Source: Priapulus caudatus
Taxonomy: Eukaryota; Priapulida; Priapulimorpha; Priapulimorphida; Priapulidae
Direction: 5' to 3'
Assembly (NCBI RefSeq): GCF_000485595.1
Contig: NW_014577414.1
Span: 170,590 to 234,589, forward strand
DNA: 64,000 nt
A program made the translations under genes and the position numbers. Numbering within the stretch: the first letter of the stretch is position 1; each line of letters opens with the position of its first letter. The notes under the pieces are model-generated. The model was not told the origin of the DNA and made no database searches. It saw only the letters and a program-made list of their open reading frames with translations. Positions 34,698-46,575 of this stretch are shown in pieces.

Positions 34698-36635
34698 TAC
34701 AGTCATTGTATTACACAGTACGTACAGTACATGATAATTTGCTGCGTATAATTTACTTATACTTATCTTATCCTTATACCTAGAGAGTTTTTGCAGCCTG
34801 TTATTTAAAAGCAGCAGCAGGAGTTTTTGCCGTTTGTTTATGTGATGATGTGTACCACTGTGGCGAGTGCTGGGTGAACTTTGACCCAACGTCGGTCGCT
34901 GTCGCTGCAGTGTGTTTGCGCCAGTCGCCTCGATTTTTGTTGTTTGTCGTTACGGTCGGTCGCTGTCGCTGCAGTGTGTCTTGGCTTTAAGACGGACGTT
35001 GCTATTAAGAATATCAATTAAACTGTAACAAAAAACAAGTAAGATTAAGACACTGCAACGACAACGATCAATCGTAACATCTAATGACAAAATTAGAAAA
35101 TATTGTTTCCAATGAGCTGTACAGCCATAGAACGCTATGTGTGGTAAGATTTTGCAATGAAATTGCGACAGTTTCATTATGTAATCAACAATTGTAGATC
35201 CACCAAATTTAAAATAACAAACACATGGTATATAATTTGTTGAACATATGAATTTACCTTTTTAATTCAATAGACTTCCGGAATTTGTGATAGCCACGTT
35301 GACGTTTGGTGTGCACTAAATTATTGTATTTATACCTAACATGTTTTATATGTCGTTTTTTCAATATTTTTTTCCAAATTTCTGGAAATTTCATCAAACT
35401 ATATTGGGTGTACCAGCAAGATGGTGTGAGTGTTACGCTGTGGCGGCGCCAGGTTTGCTATCTCCGATTGCTCTTGTTATTATTGTTATCAGTATTATTA
35501 CGTATATATGTATATATAGTATGTATTTCCTTATAAGTATATATATAGTTGTAGACAATTAGAATGCGGGGTGTTTCTTAATTTATTGTCACCTAATATA
35601 TATATATATATATATGTATACACAAATACAGATGTGTGTGCGAGTGCAGCTGTGACATCCATAGCGATATAATGTAAACATACCATAATGGTAACGTCTA
35701 TGTCTGTGGCGTTATATTGTTTTTTTCTGTGAGTTTGTGCACAGCGGCGGGCATTCGATGAGATGTGTGTTGCAGAGGGACATTTTAACGTCATTTACGT
35801 GGAATTATTAGTTGATAGAGAATCCATAAACATTAAGTATGTGGTAATACAATAAAACTACAATTTATATTTATTTACAATAATTTTATTATTGAAATAT
35901 TCCAAGATACAGCGGTTTGGTCGATTGCATCTCACGCCAGTGTGGTTGACTAATCAAATTATAAATAACCATATCTATTTATTCATGAGGTTCGGAAACG
36001 ACAAATCTTTCCCCTGGGCGCCTGGTATATAACGCGGCAATATTACATGATTACATTATAACTAAGTGATGTTCTATTTAAAGTATGAGAATGATTTGAA
36101 GGTGAAGTTGGTCGCCGTGTTTAGTCAATGTAAACGCAAATCTCCCGCAGTATTTTGCCATCACTCAGTAGAGGTGCTAGTGTCGCTCGCTGTGGTGAAT
36201 TTTACTTGTCGATCAGTGTTCTGGTGCCTCTATATTTTTCTATGGTTCTTATCTGTAGATCAAGCCGTCAACCATGCCCAGTGGCAGTTTGAATGATGTG
36301 CATTTATACTTGTCTAAACATTTATTATACACCCACAAAATTGCGTAGGAACGCCTATATTCATATTTTTTTACCTGGAAGATTAACTTCCCAGCTAATA
36401 TTTGTACGCAGTGTCTTTTGCTCTCTTCTCATTTTTTTCGCAACAGTCGCCAAGCAGCCACCCTATGCAATTCAACAACCAATTAACCCAGACGTTATCC
36501 AAACGCGAATTTAAGATTTTTTAGGTTTTGGCTTGATCACTACATCAATTCTGCTCGTTTTATTTCCATTTCATTAACTAGCATATACTTCATTTTTCAA
36601 TTAAAGGCATAATAGGCCCATTGATTATGCAAAGT

Positions 36636-37460
36636 TGACGAATGCTACAGTAACTGGCACCTTCTGTAGTTAATAAGTACATTACCTTATAGCCAAACGC
36701 GTATTAGTTTGTCCAATATCACTGCTAATTACTAAGAAATGTCTAATTGAAATCCGTAAATCTGGTAATCTGGCGCCAACGCTAAATTGGTTGCCAAGCA
36801 AAATAGCCTCGAATTCGGCTAGGTGACGTCACATGTTGCTACGGGTGTTTAGCAGATAATTGTTTGTCCCGGGATGCTTATATACGACTAATGAGCTAGT
36901 AGACTGTATCTCTGGGTGTATTCTCGGTATTGAGGCACAAGTAAATAACCGTGGGTGCTAATGAACGGGTACCCACATGTCTTCAATTTCGGACACAGGT
37001 GTATTCGTTTGACCAATATACGTAAATACGCCTAGTGCCATGTTTAGTCTGTGGCCGTGGTTAGTCCGCGATCCTCCCATAGTGTTGGCCCCCAACACAG
37101 CCTACTTCATTATCACGAGTGTCCGTGATTCGTACGTGGATTCCACGTTCATTACAATCACTGCTACTGTTACGTATACAGTTACGGTACTGTACTATCG
37201 CTAGCATTGCGTACGGCCGAGCGAAAATGCATGCGTGCGAAAATGTCCGGTGCACGCGCTATAAATCTGTATCACACCCGTTTCGCAGTATGCGGTTTCA
37301 AAACTGTAAACAAGTCAGTCAACTGATTTCTTGGACTGCGGATTTCAATTAGACATTTCTTAGTAACCAGCAGTGATATTGGACAAACTAATGCGCGTTT
37401 GGCTAAAAAGGTAATGTACTTATTAACTACACAAGGTGCCAGTTACTCTAGCATTCGTTA
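36636..37460. mobile_element. Inverted-repeat element F
   Basis: Arms of about 120 bp (36636-36757 and 37343-37460) are near-perfect complements, beginning TGACGAATGCTACAGTAACT. The interior is non-coding, GC-richer than its flanks, with a CRE-like TGACGTCAC at 36824 and a TATATA near 36880. No target duplication is clear. Confidence 0.72.
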
Positions 37461-37501
37461 AAATTGTTTTACTTTTATTTGTTAAAAAATGTTCATTGAT
37501 G

Positions 37502-38106
37502 TTAAAGGGAGAGTTTACTCTAGGTTCTAGGGTTATTTTCAGCTAATTTAGGTTATAATTACGCTACATAAAAAGTTCATGGTTCAATCACCATTAGAAA
37601 TATTATTAAAAAATGTTTTAAAACTAACGACTATAGTTTGATTACAACGACGGTGGCGCCACTCAAAGCGCACGATCTGATAATTTGCGCAAAACCACTT
37701 TCCAGCCAAGGGCTACAGACCGAGAGTGTTTCTTATTCATTCATTTAAAGGCAAAAGGATTGTAATATCTTATAAACGACATATAGTTTCAGTTATAATA
37801 TGGATAAATTTGCCCTAAAATGAATATTGTTCCGTTAAATAGAATTTAGGTATAAATATAATTGCACTTTTGTGATTAGCCCTCGGTCTGTAACCTGCAA
37901 AATAAATTGTCAAATAAGCAACTTTTTCGGGGTGGCAGCACGGTCGCGGTTGTCATGGCGCCGTTCAAATTTCGTAGCGTTGATTTGTAAATAATTATAA
38001 CAATTAAATTAGGTATCTGGTAACAAAGACTTGTGGGTATAGACGATTTGTTATACAGTAAGTACAGTTGTATGCAGTAAAATCCTAGAGGCTAGTGTCC
38101 CTTTAA
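37502..38106. mobile_element. TTAA-type MITE, copy 2 (uninterrupted)
   Basis: 605 bp, starting TTAAAGGGAGAG and ending GTGTCCCTTTAA. It matches the split copy at 9860-12006 closely and gives the empty site (CTTGTGGG, 38030-38037) for the hAT insertion there. No coding sequence. Confidence 0.87.
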
Positions 38107-38368
38107 GAACGATTTAAAGGCATGTTTTTTGCGTCGCTTTACGGGGAGAAGAGCGGTAACTTTGGAAGTATACTTAAACTAGTTATCTACGAAGAATAAA
38201 TAATTCTCTTACTTTCCCACTTTATATTTTAATTGCTTATGCTAGTTACTGTGAAATCCTCATTTTTGGAACATGTCGGTTGTTTCAGCTTTTCCTCTGA
38301 TATATGGTCTTGTTTTTATCATTATTTCACAAATAAGTTTACTTATATTCGTTTGACTATTTTTTCAG

Positions 38369-38482
38369 GCTATGTCACAGGTTACAGAAATGAAGATGGC
38401 TGACCTTGCTAAAGGAAGTATACGAAAGACGGCAAGTTTAGACAATATGTGTTGTCGGCATTGCCAAGCAGTCCTGTCCTAA
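38369..38482 (+). CDS. CCNY: Cyclin Y last exon (C-terminal tail)
   Basis: It follows the acceptor TTTTTTCAG and reads AMSQVTEMKMADLAKGSIRK, then TASLDNMCCRHCQAVLS and the stop TAA at 38480. Known cyclin Y proteins continue here with 'AISRLCEDKYKDL' and a basic 'RKRSASADN' segment. RKTASLDN keeps the R-K-x-A-S-x-D-N pattern of the phosphorylation and 14-3-3 region. The last residues, with three cysteines, diverge from the vertebrate end. The frame fits phase 0 from the previous exon. Identity is supported by position, phase and the RK.AS.DN pattern; the far tail is less certain. Confidence 0.8.
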   Translation, partial: AMSQVTEMKMADLAKGSIRKTASLDNMCCRHCQAVLS

Positions 38483-38504
38483 CAGCATTGATACACAATG
38501 ATGC

Positions 38505-38666
38505 AATAAAGTGTGATGACCATTTGTACAATTGCATAGACATGAACAGTCTAATACTGTTGATGTCTGGCTGTCCTGTGTACCTTAAAACGAACAGTGT
38601 TTTATATATTGGCATGACGATCCCTGTTTGTTTACATGGCTACTAATGTCAGGAAAAATTAATAAA
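38505..38666 (+). promoter_or_regulatory. Candidate CCNY polyadenylation signals
   Basis: Two AATAAA hexamers lie downstream of the stop codon: 38505-38510 (23 nt after the stop) and 38661-38666 (about 180 nt after). The second leaves a more usual 3' UTR. Transcript ends are not visible from sequence. Confidence 0.4.
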
Positions 38667-39001
38667 AAATAGTCGTTTTGGGACATGTCACGTATGCTTG
38701 AATCATGCACGAACTTTGTATAAAAGTTATTAACTAGTCGTTCGGTATTAACGGTACTTGCAATCAATATAACTCTCTTTATTCATAGTGGGAATTTGTT
38801 TAATAGGGCAGCATTTTCATGTAGAAGCTAATCAGACGATCTTAATGTGATTTATGGAAAAAAATACCATTGAGATTCGGTTGATTTCTTGTCAAAAATG
38901 TGTAGTTCAGTATATTATGATACTTATGACGTAACTGTTCATATGTTTCTGCATAGCTGTGTTATTATACATTATTATTGTTATTATTATTACTAATAAT
39001 A

Positions 39002-39041
<40 letters not shown>

Positions 39042-39898
39042 CGTCATTCTTATTGCCAATTTATATTTTCCATGACAACGTTTGGCTTCCTCTGCCCCTT
39101 CTCAAGTTGGGTTAAGTTTATGTATGCCTAGTTCAGTCCAAGCTCGAAGCCTTTCAAAAAATGTAATTACATTTACCATTAAGCCAGCTCTCCATTCCAA
39201 AAAAGCACCATGGAACGGTTTTAGGCATGGTGAACGTGTTATGTCGCCACGCGGATTTTATCTTGCAAACATTCCATCGTAATCTCACTCTCCATTTGTT
39301 CTATGTACATCTCTTGATGTGATTATTCAATATAATCATCAGGATGTCCAATACTGAATACCTTTCTAGGTTGTGATATAGAATAGTAATAACATGTCTG
39401 CGTAGGAAAATGCATCATACCATTTATAGATAGCAGCTTTAAGTATTTAACTGTAAAACCTCATTATAGTTATTATACATGTTAGAACTAAACTAAGCGT
39501 GAAATGGAAAGTAATAGATAACAAATGATAACTAGCGTAGTGCATCCTTCCTCTGAGCATTACATATAGTGGTGCTACTTTCATGGTAAGCAAATGATTA
39601 TGAACAGTTTAATTTAATACAAACATGTATAAATAAATAAATATATATGTATATACATATATATCTACACACATANNNNNNNNNNNNNNNNNNNNNNNNN
39701 NNNNNNNNNNNNNNNNNNNNNNNNNNNNNNNNNNNNNNNNNNNNNNNNNNNNNNNNNNNNNNNNNNNNNNNNNNNNNNNNNNNNNNNNNNNNNNNNNNNN
39801 NNNNNNNNNNNNNNNNNNNNNNNNNNNNNNNNNNNNNNNNNNNNNNNNNNNNNNNNNNNNNNNNNNNNNNNNNNNNNNNNNNNNNNNNNNNNNNNNNN

Positions 39899-39948
<50 letters not shown>

Positions 39949-40067
39949 TAATATTGACTCCAAAACTTTCTGTTTTGAATCATTTCACCCTGATTAACGT
40001 TAAGCTTCCAACGTTCAGTTTCTAACCAGCGCTCGAGTTATTCGACTCTTTATGGTATTGTGAAAGC
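38667..40067. other. Non-coding stretch with microsatellites and assembly gap
   Basis: A (TTA)n tract lies at about 38962-39041. A 223-base gap of N at 39676-39898 is bordered on the right by (AT)n (39899-39942) and on the left by an AT-rich tract (39637-39675). No gene was recognised. Confidence 0.8.
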
Positions 40068-40284
40068 TGTCTATTATGCCTTCATTAGAGCATTCACAAT
40101 AACGATAACAATAGGAATTCGGGAATAAACGGGCTTTATTCAGAGATGATTTACTACACCGGCTAACTCACACAAATGGGCGAAACAACAGAGAGAGAGA
40201 GTGCGCATCGCGCATGCGCCAACACTGCACCACCTTCCGCCCCTATCCTATGGGGCGCCTGGTCGGAAAACTGCTGCCGTCACA
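40068..40284 (-). repeat. 3' LTR of minus-strand gypsy element
   Basis: It matches 47332-47547 with scattered substitutions and small indels. AATAAACGGG, shared by both, holds an AATAAA hexamer on the + strand only; on the coding strand no standard signal is seen. Confidence 0.88.
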
Positions 40285-41225
40285 CACGCCCCTCTTTTGA
40301 GGAGATGTGCCCCACATCGACATATACTATATAAATTTTCTCACTGGCTCCATCCCAGCTCATGGGAGAGCAGGTAGCTCCAAACCACATAATGGCCAAG
40401 CATGGGGAGCAGTCCATGTCGAGCATCTATAGCTCCCAGACATGGGGATAACAATTGCTGCCACAACCTAAAACACCAACAATACATGACCAGGCCAACC
40501 CTGGTTAGGTCGGACGAGTGATGGGAAAGCATGTGTACTCTGCACTATAAAATAATCTCCTGGATAGTTAACCGCCAGGTTTCCGGCACTTCATCTCGAA
40601 TTTTCTATAAACAAATATCTTCCGAAACGTAATAAAACTAAACTGCAACTGTCACTGTCAGAATCTCACAGATCAGAATATCCATTTTATCCTGATTGTT
40701 CATGAATTCAACTTCACCATAGTCCTTACAAAATTGAACTTTATATATACAGGTAATGAAAGCAAGCGCTATTCCTAGAATCCTAATCAGTCATGTAAGT
40801 CTCTGTAGGTTATATTTCACCACATGTATACAATATCCTATACATGTACGTATCAACACAACTAATCCAACACATGTAAACAATGTCATATACATGTATT
40901 ATCAACACACACGTCAAGTTTCACACATACATGTATTGTAAATCGTTTCACTGAGGTAATCCACAGGAAGTTCACAGAAGTAATAATATCCATAAGTTTA
41001 TCATTTTAGTTCATGTGACTTGCACTACACGTTAATACTTCCACTTTAGCTTTGAACATAATCCTCCAAGTAGGCGGGATCATTGCCGTCGCGTCCTCTC
41101 CTTGTGACGTGTGGTTCTGGAGTGGCCTCGATCAACGTTTGGCTCATTCATCGCTCCTTCCCGAATCGGATCAGCCTCCGACTGAACGAGTTGTTCAGGA
41201 TGATGCTCATCATGGGCTAGATCAT

Positions 41226-42643
41226 CTAGGTGACCGTCAAGGCAGATGGTACGAACCCTGCCCCATCTTCATCATCTTGTTCGTCGCATTCTTCACGGGC
41301 AGAGTCAGCTGGTCTCTCGTCATGAAGTGGAACAGCAGGAACTCTGGGTTCTGGAGCCTGGACGCCAGGTTCTGTAGGCAAACCCATGTCAACACGTGGT
41401 CCTGCTCCTAACTCGGCATCTCTTTTCTCTGGTTGGGCAACAGCTCTCAACTCGTCGTCTAATTCATCTGGTTCTTCGGGTAGGACAACTGGTTTTGCAG
41501 GAAAACCCATGTCAGGTCCCCCTTCACGAATCCCATCTTCTACGACATTGCGTTGTCCACGACTTCTGCCTCCGGGACAAAAGGAGGGGCTGCGGTTGCG
41601 GCTGGTAACCCCATGCCGACACCAAGTCCTCCACCCATGATAGGGAAGAACATTATCGGCTGGGCAGGGACATACGGTCACTTCTCTACAGGGACGTCAT
41701 CAATTTTATCCGGCTCTTGATGCGCCAAGGGCCTGGGTATCCTGGCTGCCACACATGGCTTCAAGCAGTTGTGATGGGCAACTAGCCTATGTCGCTTATG
41801 TATACTGTATTATGTATAAGAGGATGCTGTATGTGATAGCGGGCAGACCATTCGCTGTGCATCCTCTTGACGACGATATATGGTCTTACCCATGGTAGAG
41901 CCAATTTCCTGTGGCGATCTTTGGGTACTGGAGTGTGTAACCACACGCGGTCCCCAACTTGGTAGGATGGTGTTTCGCCCACATGTCGTACAATTTCTTT
42001 TGTCGCTATTGGCCGATACTTGCCATCTTCCGCGCTTCTTCAAAAGCATTCTGGAGTTCGGTGACGATGCTCTGAGTAACACCCGGCTGACTTCCAATAG
42101 TACTTGGTTGGGAATCCATAGACAATGTCTGCTGGCAAGCGGGGTTCTCGACCATGCGACATGAAAAATTGTGACATGCCAGTCATCTCATGTACACTGG
42201 AGTTGTGCGCCCACTGGACTGGGCCAAGGTGGAGATCCCAATCCTTGCCGTGTTTGACTATGATCTTTGCGATAGCATTTTTCAGTGTCTCGTTGAAGCT
42301 CTCAATCATGCCGTTTCCTTCGGGATGGTATGGGGTCGTTCTAGTCTGCTCGATCCCAAGCATAGTGCACAGTTCCTGCGATATGTCTGTCTCAAATTGC
42401 CGACCCTGATCGGAATGTATAGTTTCCGGCATCCCGTAATCACACATAATGGCGAAAGATAAGGTCTGCAACCGTTTTGGGTGTCTGGTCCTTCATGGCA
42501 TAGAGATTCACGTACTTCGTAAAGTGGTCGCCAACCACCAAACAGTAACGGTTACCCCGTACACTGATTGGCAGTTCTGTGATGTCTGTCGCTACAAGCT
42601 GGAGTGGGTAAGATGAGGAAATACTTTGCAGCGGCGCCTTCAT
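41226..42643 (-). pseudogene. Integrase and C-terminal pol of minus-strand gypsy
   Basis: The 42440-42643 piece gives the first catalytic aspartate in LVATDITELPISV. The 42040-42471 piece gives the second in ETIHSDQGRQFETD and the glutamate in TPYHPEGNGMIESFN, together a DD35E-type core. A following piece (41782-41982) has YQVGDRVWLHTPVPKD and VKRMHSEWSARYHI, a gypsy integrase C-terminal domain. A proline- and acid-rich segment (41226-41681) may be the end of Pol or a linker. The integrase would insert the cDNA into the genome. Frame changes between pieces make it inactive. Confidence 0.85.
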
Positions 42644-43423
42644 CCTCGGATTTGGCTTACTGCGGGCAACACATTGAGGAACTCTGCAACACGAAGTTTT
42701 TCGTCATCCGAGATTGGCTGAGGTGACACTAGAGTGAACTTCATTGATGACTTGTGATCGCAATCCTGTGGCAACAACCTGTTGATAAACAGTTTTTTCC
42801 TCTTATTGGATGGAGTCCACTCCCTGACCAGAATTCCGTTCTATATCGAGAAGTGATTGAACTGGCGCTAGAAAGTGATCAAGTCACGTCATTCATCTTC
42901 TACTGCTTCCCAGCACGGCTTGCCCGTGTTCCACCCAACGGTTGACTTGGGATATTGAAGGGTCTTGCTCTTGTTGCGCCTTGATGCAACTCGATGGTTG
43001 TCCCTGTCCATCTGATTGTGCGAGCGCTGTCGCACAAACTCCGTCTTTCCTCCTGCGCCTATGCCAACATCTCTTGTGACGGAAAAACCCTTTCAGTGAG
43101 GAATCATTGGTACAGATCTGGGAACCCCTAGAGTCTGACACCACTTGATTCACATCATGTCGATTGTAAGTGGAAATCTGGGAAACCCTAGTATTTACCA
43201 CCTGCTCATTCGTTTTGGCATCATCCAATGGAGGCATGGCAAATAATGGATTGAGTAGATCCTGCAATTTCTATTGTTCGGTCAGATGTCTGCTGCTCAT
43301 GCCATCTGTGTTCCCATTCTTTACGCTCGGGCGGTACTGGATTTCGATGTCGCCCCATGTGCTTAACTCGTCCATCCAGCGCGTCCTTTTCTGTGTGACA
43401 TCAACGTCCCAGTGGAGTTTGGT
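42644..43423 (-). pseudogene. Pol linker between RNase H and integrase
   Basis: The stretch should hold the zinc-binding start of integrase. Only weak traces are seen: a frame at 42893-43267 contains QEQDPSISQVNRWVEHGQ, which resembles the segment before an integrase H2C2 domain. The H2C2 domain itself was not recognised and may be deleted. Confidence 0.5.
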
Positions 43424-44753
43424 TCATTGCAGCAGCGGCTTATGATCGGTGATAATGGTAAACTTTGATCCGTAGAGGTAGATGTGGGTTTGTCGGAGAC
43501 CCCAGACTATAGCCCACAACTCCTTGTCGTACATACTCCAGTTTCTTTCTGTTGTACTCAGTGCTCTGCTATGGTAGACAATTGTCCGTCCATGTTCATC
43601 TTGCACCTGACGTAAACCACATCCGACTGCAAAATCCGATGCATCCGTGTGCAGGGTGAAAGGTTTGCCCCGTCTTGGAAACGCCCAGATTGGAGGCGAC
43701 ATCAGTCGACTCTTTAGAGTGTCGAAGCTTTCTTGACACGCATCATCACACACAAAACTAACATGCTTCTCCGTGAGCTGAATCATGGGCTTGGCAATCT
43801 TTGCAAATCCCTCCACGAAATGATGATAGTACGAAGCCAGGCCTACGAAAGTGTACCTGCTTCACCGTCTTCGGCACAGACCAGCCCTTTATCTTCTGGA
43901 TGTTCATTGGATCCGGTTTGATTATATGTCAGCTCACGTGGTGTACGAGAAAGGTGATCTGGTCCCTGCTGAGATGACACTTGCTGGACCTCTTCTAGAA
44001 CCTCCAGGTGCTCATCAAACGCCTTCGTGAAAATCACCAGATCATCAAGATACGTCAGCATGACATTCCAGCCCCTGGCAGCGAATGCCAACTCCATCAA
44101 TCTCTGGAACAGAGAAGGTGCATTACAGAGCCCCTAGAGAAGTCTCTTGAAACAATACAAATTCGTCCCAATCGAGAAACCAGTCTTGTCTCGATGGTCC
44201 TTGTTGACAGGGACTTGCCAGTAACCACTAGTCAAGTCAAGATTGCTGAAGAATGCAGCACCAAACATCGAGGCTAGCGAGTCAGTAATCCTGGGCAGAG
44301 GGTGGGCATCCTTTCTGGTAAGAGCATTCAGCTTCCGGTAATCCATGCAAACCCGGAACGCACCAGACTTCTTTTTTTTACTAGGACCACTGGAGATGAC
44401 CAGGGACCGGAGCAAGGCTCCACGACCCCATCCTCCAACATATCACGCACGTGTTCCTCCAACTCGTCCCGCAAGTGGAAAGGAACCCTACGTGGTGCGT
44501 GCTTGATAGGTTGGTCATCTCCTATATTAATACAGTGCTCCACGAGATCAGTGAATCCTTGATCGTTTGATGTTTTGCTGAAAACGCTGTTGTATTTCTT
44601 TAAGAAGGACTTCCGACGTGGCATCTGGCCCTTCTTGAGTTTACACCCAGACAAATCAACGGAGGGAACCCCTTCGCTGTCGACTGCCTCTATTTCGCTA
44701 TCTTCCTCGCCCTCTGGTTTGTATTTTCCCATTGGCACGTGCGTGCGTCTCAC
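43424..44753 (-). pseudogene. Reverse transcriptase and RNase H of minus-strand gypsy
   Basis: Reading the minus strand: a 141-residue piece ends with HVRDMLEDGVVEPCSGPWSS and PVVLVKK (44328-44753). The next has FRVCMDYRKLNALTRKDAHP and FFSNLDLTSGYWQVPV (44134-44415). A third has LTYLDDLVIFTKAFDEHL with the catalytic YLDD motif (43843-44100). The last, 43424-43816, holds FTLHTDASDFAVGCGLRQ and YDKELWAIVWGLRQ, the RNase H domain, ending ITDHKPLL. All are classic Ty3/gypsy signatures. The pieces sit in different frames, so the enzyme is not made. Confidence 0.9.
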
Positions 44754-45165
44754 TGTGTTGGATTGTGATCTCTAAGACAATGGAAATATCCAAGACACGT
44801 ACCCTTGCCAATTTCCAACGGCTCTGGTTCCGGATTCATAATCCGCACTGGAATTAACGAATTTTCCACCATTGCCGCGATACAGAACACGATTAGTCCC
44901 GGGGTTTGCTCGGTTCTAAGATCCCTTCATACTTCAGGTTCGGAAATCCTGGACCATGAGGTAAGTATGCCGGAATGATGACCTCCGTTCTTCCTGGGAT
45001 GGTGGTGGCTTTAAGGGCGCTTGCTGTTGTTGTCGGAATCAATAAAGCCTCTGGTAGTGGGAAAGGTTCACCCTGGATGGTGATCTCCTTCTACTGACGG
45101 TTGACGGTAACGGCATTCCATCATAAAGTCCCAGCCCAATATTACTGGACTGTTGATGCCTCTCA

Positions 45166-45375
45166 TTATCCGGAAGGGATACTAGTCCAACATGCTGTTG
45201 TGACTCCAAGGTAAGACAACTTGTCTCCAGACACCGAACATATTACTGTTGGTTCTTCGGACAACGTTCCTCTTTTCCCTGGTGAGAACAAATCCCATAC
45301 ATCTTCGCGCATCTGCAAGACATCCGCTCCAGTATCAAACAACAATGGTATCTCCTGAGCGCCCACGTTCATCAA
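45166..45375 (-). pseudogene. Aspartic protease of minus-strand gypsy
   Basis: The frame reads IPLLFDTGADVLQMREDVW, with the DTGA active site, then SVSGDKLSYLGV, as expected for a retropepsin. It ends at a stop before the reverse transcriptase part begins. Confidence 0.8.
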
Positions 45376-45433
45376 AACCCTTGGAATAATTTTTTGAGTT
45401 TTCTTCCTTCTCTTCTTGGCTGCCGACCGACCT

Positions 45434-46422
45434 TCAGCAGCACATACTAGTTTTTCGACTACCAGGTACCTCAGCAGTCAGCGCTGTGATGGCCATATTT
45501 GCAGCAATTTCTATCGAATCGGTCATTGAATTGTGCTTGCTGTTGATTTGGAAGATGGGAACCCCGTGGTTGCGAACCACGGCTAGACTTGCCCATTTAC
45601 ACTGGTCGATCATTTGAGCCATTTAAATTACAATTCTGGTTATACTGATCTCTGACATATCTCTGACCTTGACTTTAATCACGACCTTGGCTCGGTCCAT
45701 GTTGATTTCCACGACCGCCATGTCCACGGGTACGTCCACAGCCAGAGTTTTGGTTACTCATCAGGAGCTGTACTTGTTCAGTCAGCTTCTGGACGTCATC
45801 CCTCAGACTGGTTATTTCATCTGTTTACTTGGCAGGAGAGGCAAACCCTTCATCCCGCGAGACCTGGCGGATGGCTGCTTCCTGTGTGACAGGTTGTGGA
45901 GTCATAACCTTCCTCATCTGTAAATAATGTTCCTCTAATTAAACAGCATGGTGTATCGTATCATGGTTTTTTGTCAGCAGATGCAACTGAAGCTGTGCGT
46001 CTCCTACCCCCTCATGAATTGCTCCTTTGCCATCGTGTTTCTATTTTGTTCCAGAAAATTCTGGAATGCTGTCGCAGCCATACAGTGAACCCGTAACTCA
46101 AATGTGGTGATTGCCTCATCCGTCTCACGACTGAAAGTCATGATCTTCTGGCACCTGATCAAGGCATGCTCGTCCGGGTGCAGTCTCTCCGTCAGTGCCT
46201 GGCGTGTCTGTTCATAATTCAGCTTGGTCTCCGCTGGCTGTCTTAGGTTATAAAAGCCCTACCCGCTAATTATAGGGGAGGGACAACATGACGTCGGGGC
46301 ACTGCAGAGTCGGCATCAGGTGCTGCTGCCGGCACAAATAGTTCAAATTGCTTGAACCACAAGGTAAAATCCTCGCTGGACCCGCCAGAAAATTCCTTCA
46401 GTTTTGGGCGTGCAGCGGCCAT
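45434..46422 (-). pseudogene. gag of minus-strand gypsy
   Basis: Translation from the ATG at 46420-46422 gives MAAARPKLKEFSGGSSEDFT and LWFKQFELFVPAAAPD, a typical gypsy Gag opening. Further along are RLHPDEHALIRCQKIMTF and ETDEAITTFELRVHCMAATA. A partial zinc knuckle, NCCKYGHHSADC, lies near 45475-45510. A stop near 46275 and frame changes break it. The glycine- and arginine-rich region at 45680-45760 precedes the knuckle. Confidence 0.8.
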
Positions 46423-46575
46423 CTTGATTTAGGATATTACGTAACACAACTACTATAAATGACTAACCAATACTGGAATGTGTGATATACATGTACAATT
46501 ATTGATATATTCCAATAATACAGTTGTAACTTACAGCAAACACATTGATAAGCTACAATACTTGCTACTCACATC

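Larger units (their letters stand above)
30249..36245. mobile_element. Inverted-repeat element E
   Basis: Diverged inverted repeats start CCATAGAAATATATAGAG (30249) and end with the complement CTCTATATTTTTCTATGG (36245). They share GGGAGATTTGTGTTTACATT-like and CCCAGGGGAAA segments and extend to about 30620 on the left and 35880 on the right. No target duplication was found. The interior between C and the right arm (34698-35880) has no recognised gene, only AT-rich sequence with a (TA)n tract near 35597-35616. Confidence 0.55.
29126..38368 (+). other. CCNY intron of 9.2 kb with transposons E, C and F
   Basis: It runs from the donor at 29126 to the acceptor TATTTTTTCAG at 38368. The part 29126-30248 is AT-rich and shows nothing recognisable. 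Elements E (with a Mutator-like element and C inside), F and a TTAA MITE fill most of the rest and are listed separately. Confidence 0.85.
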
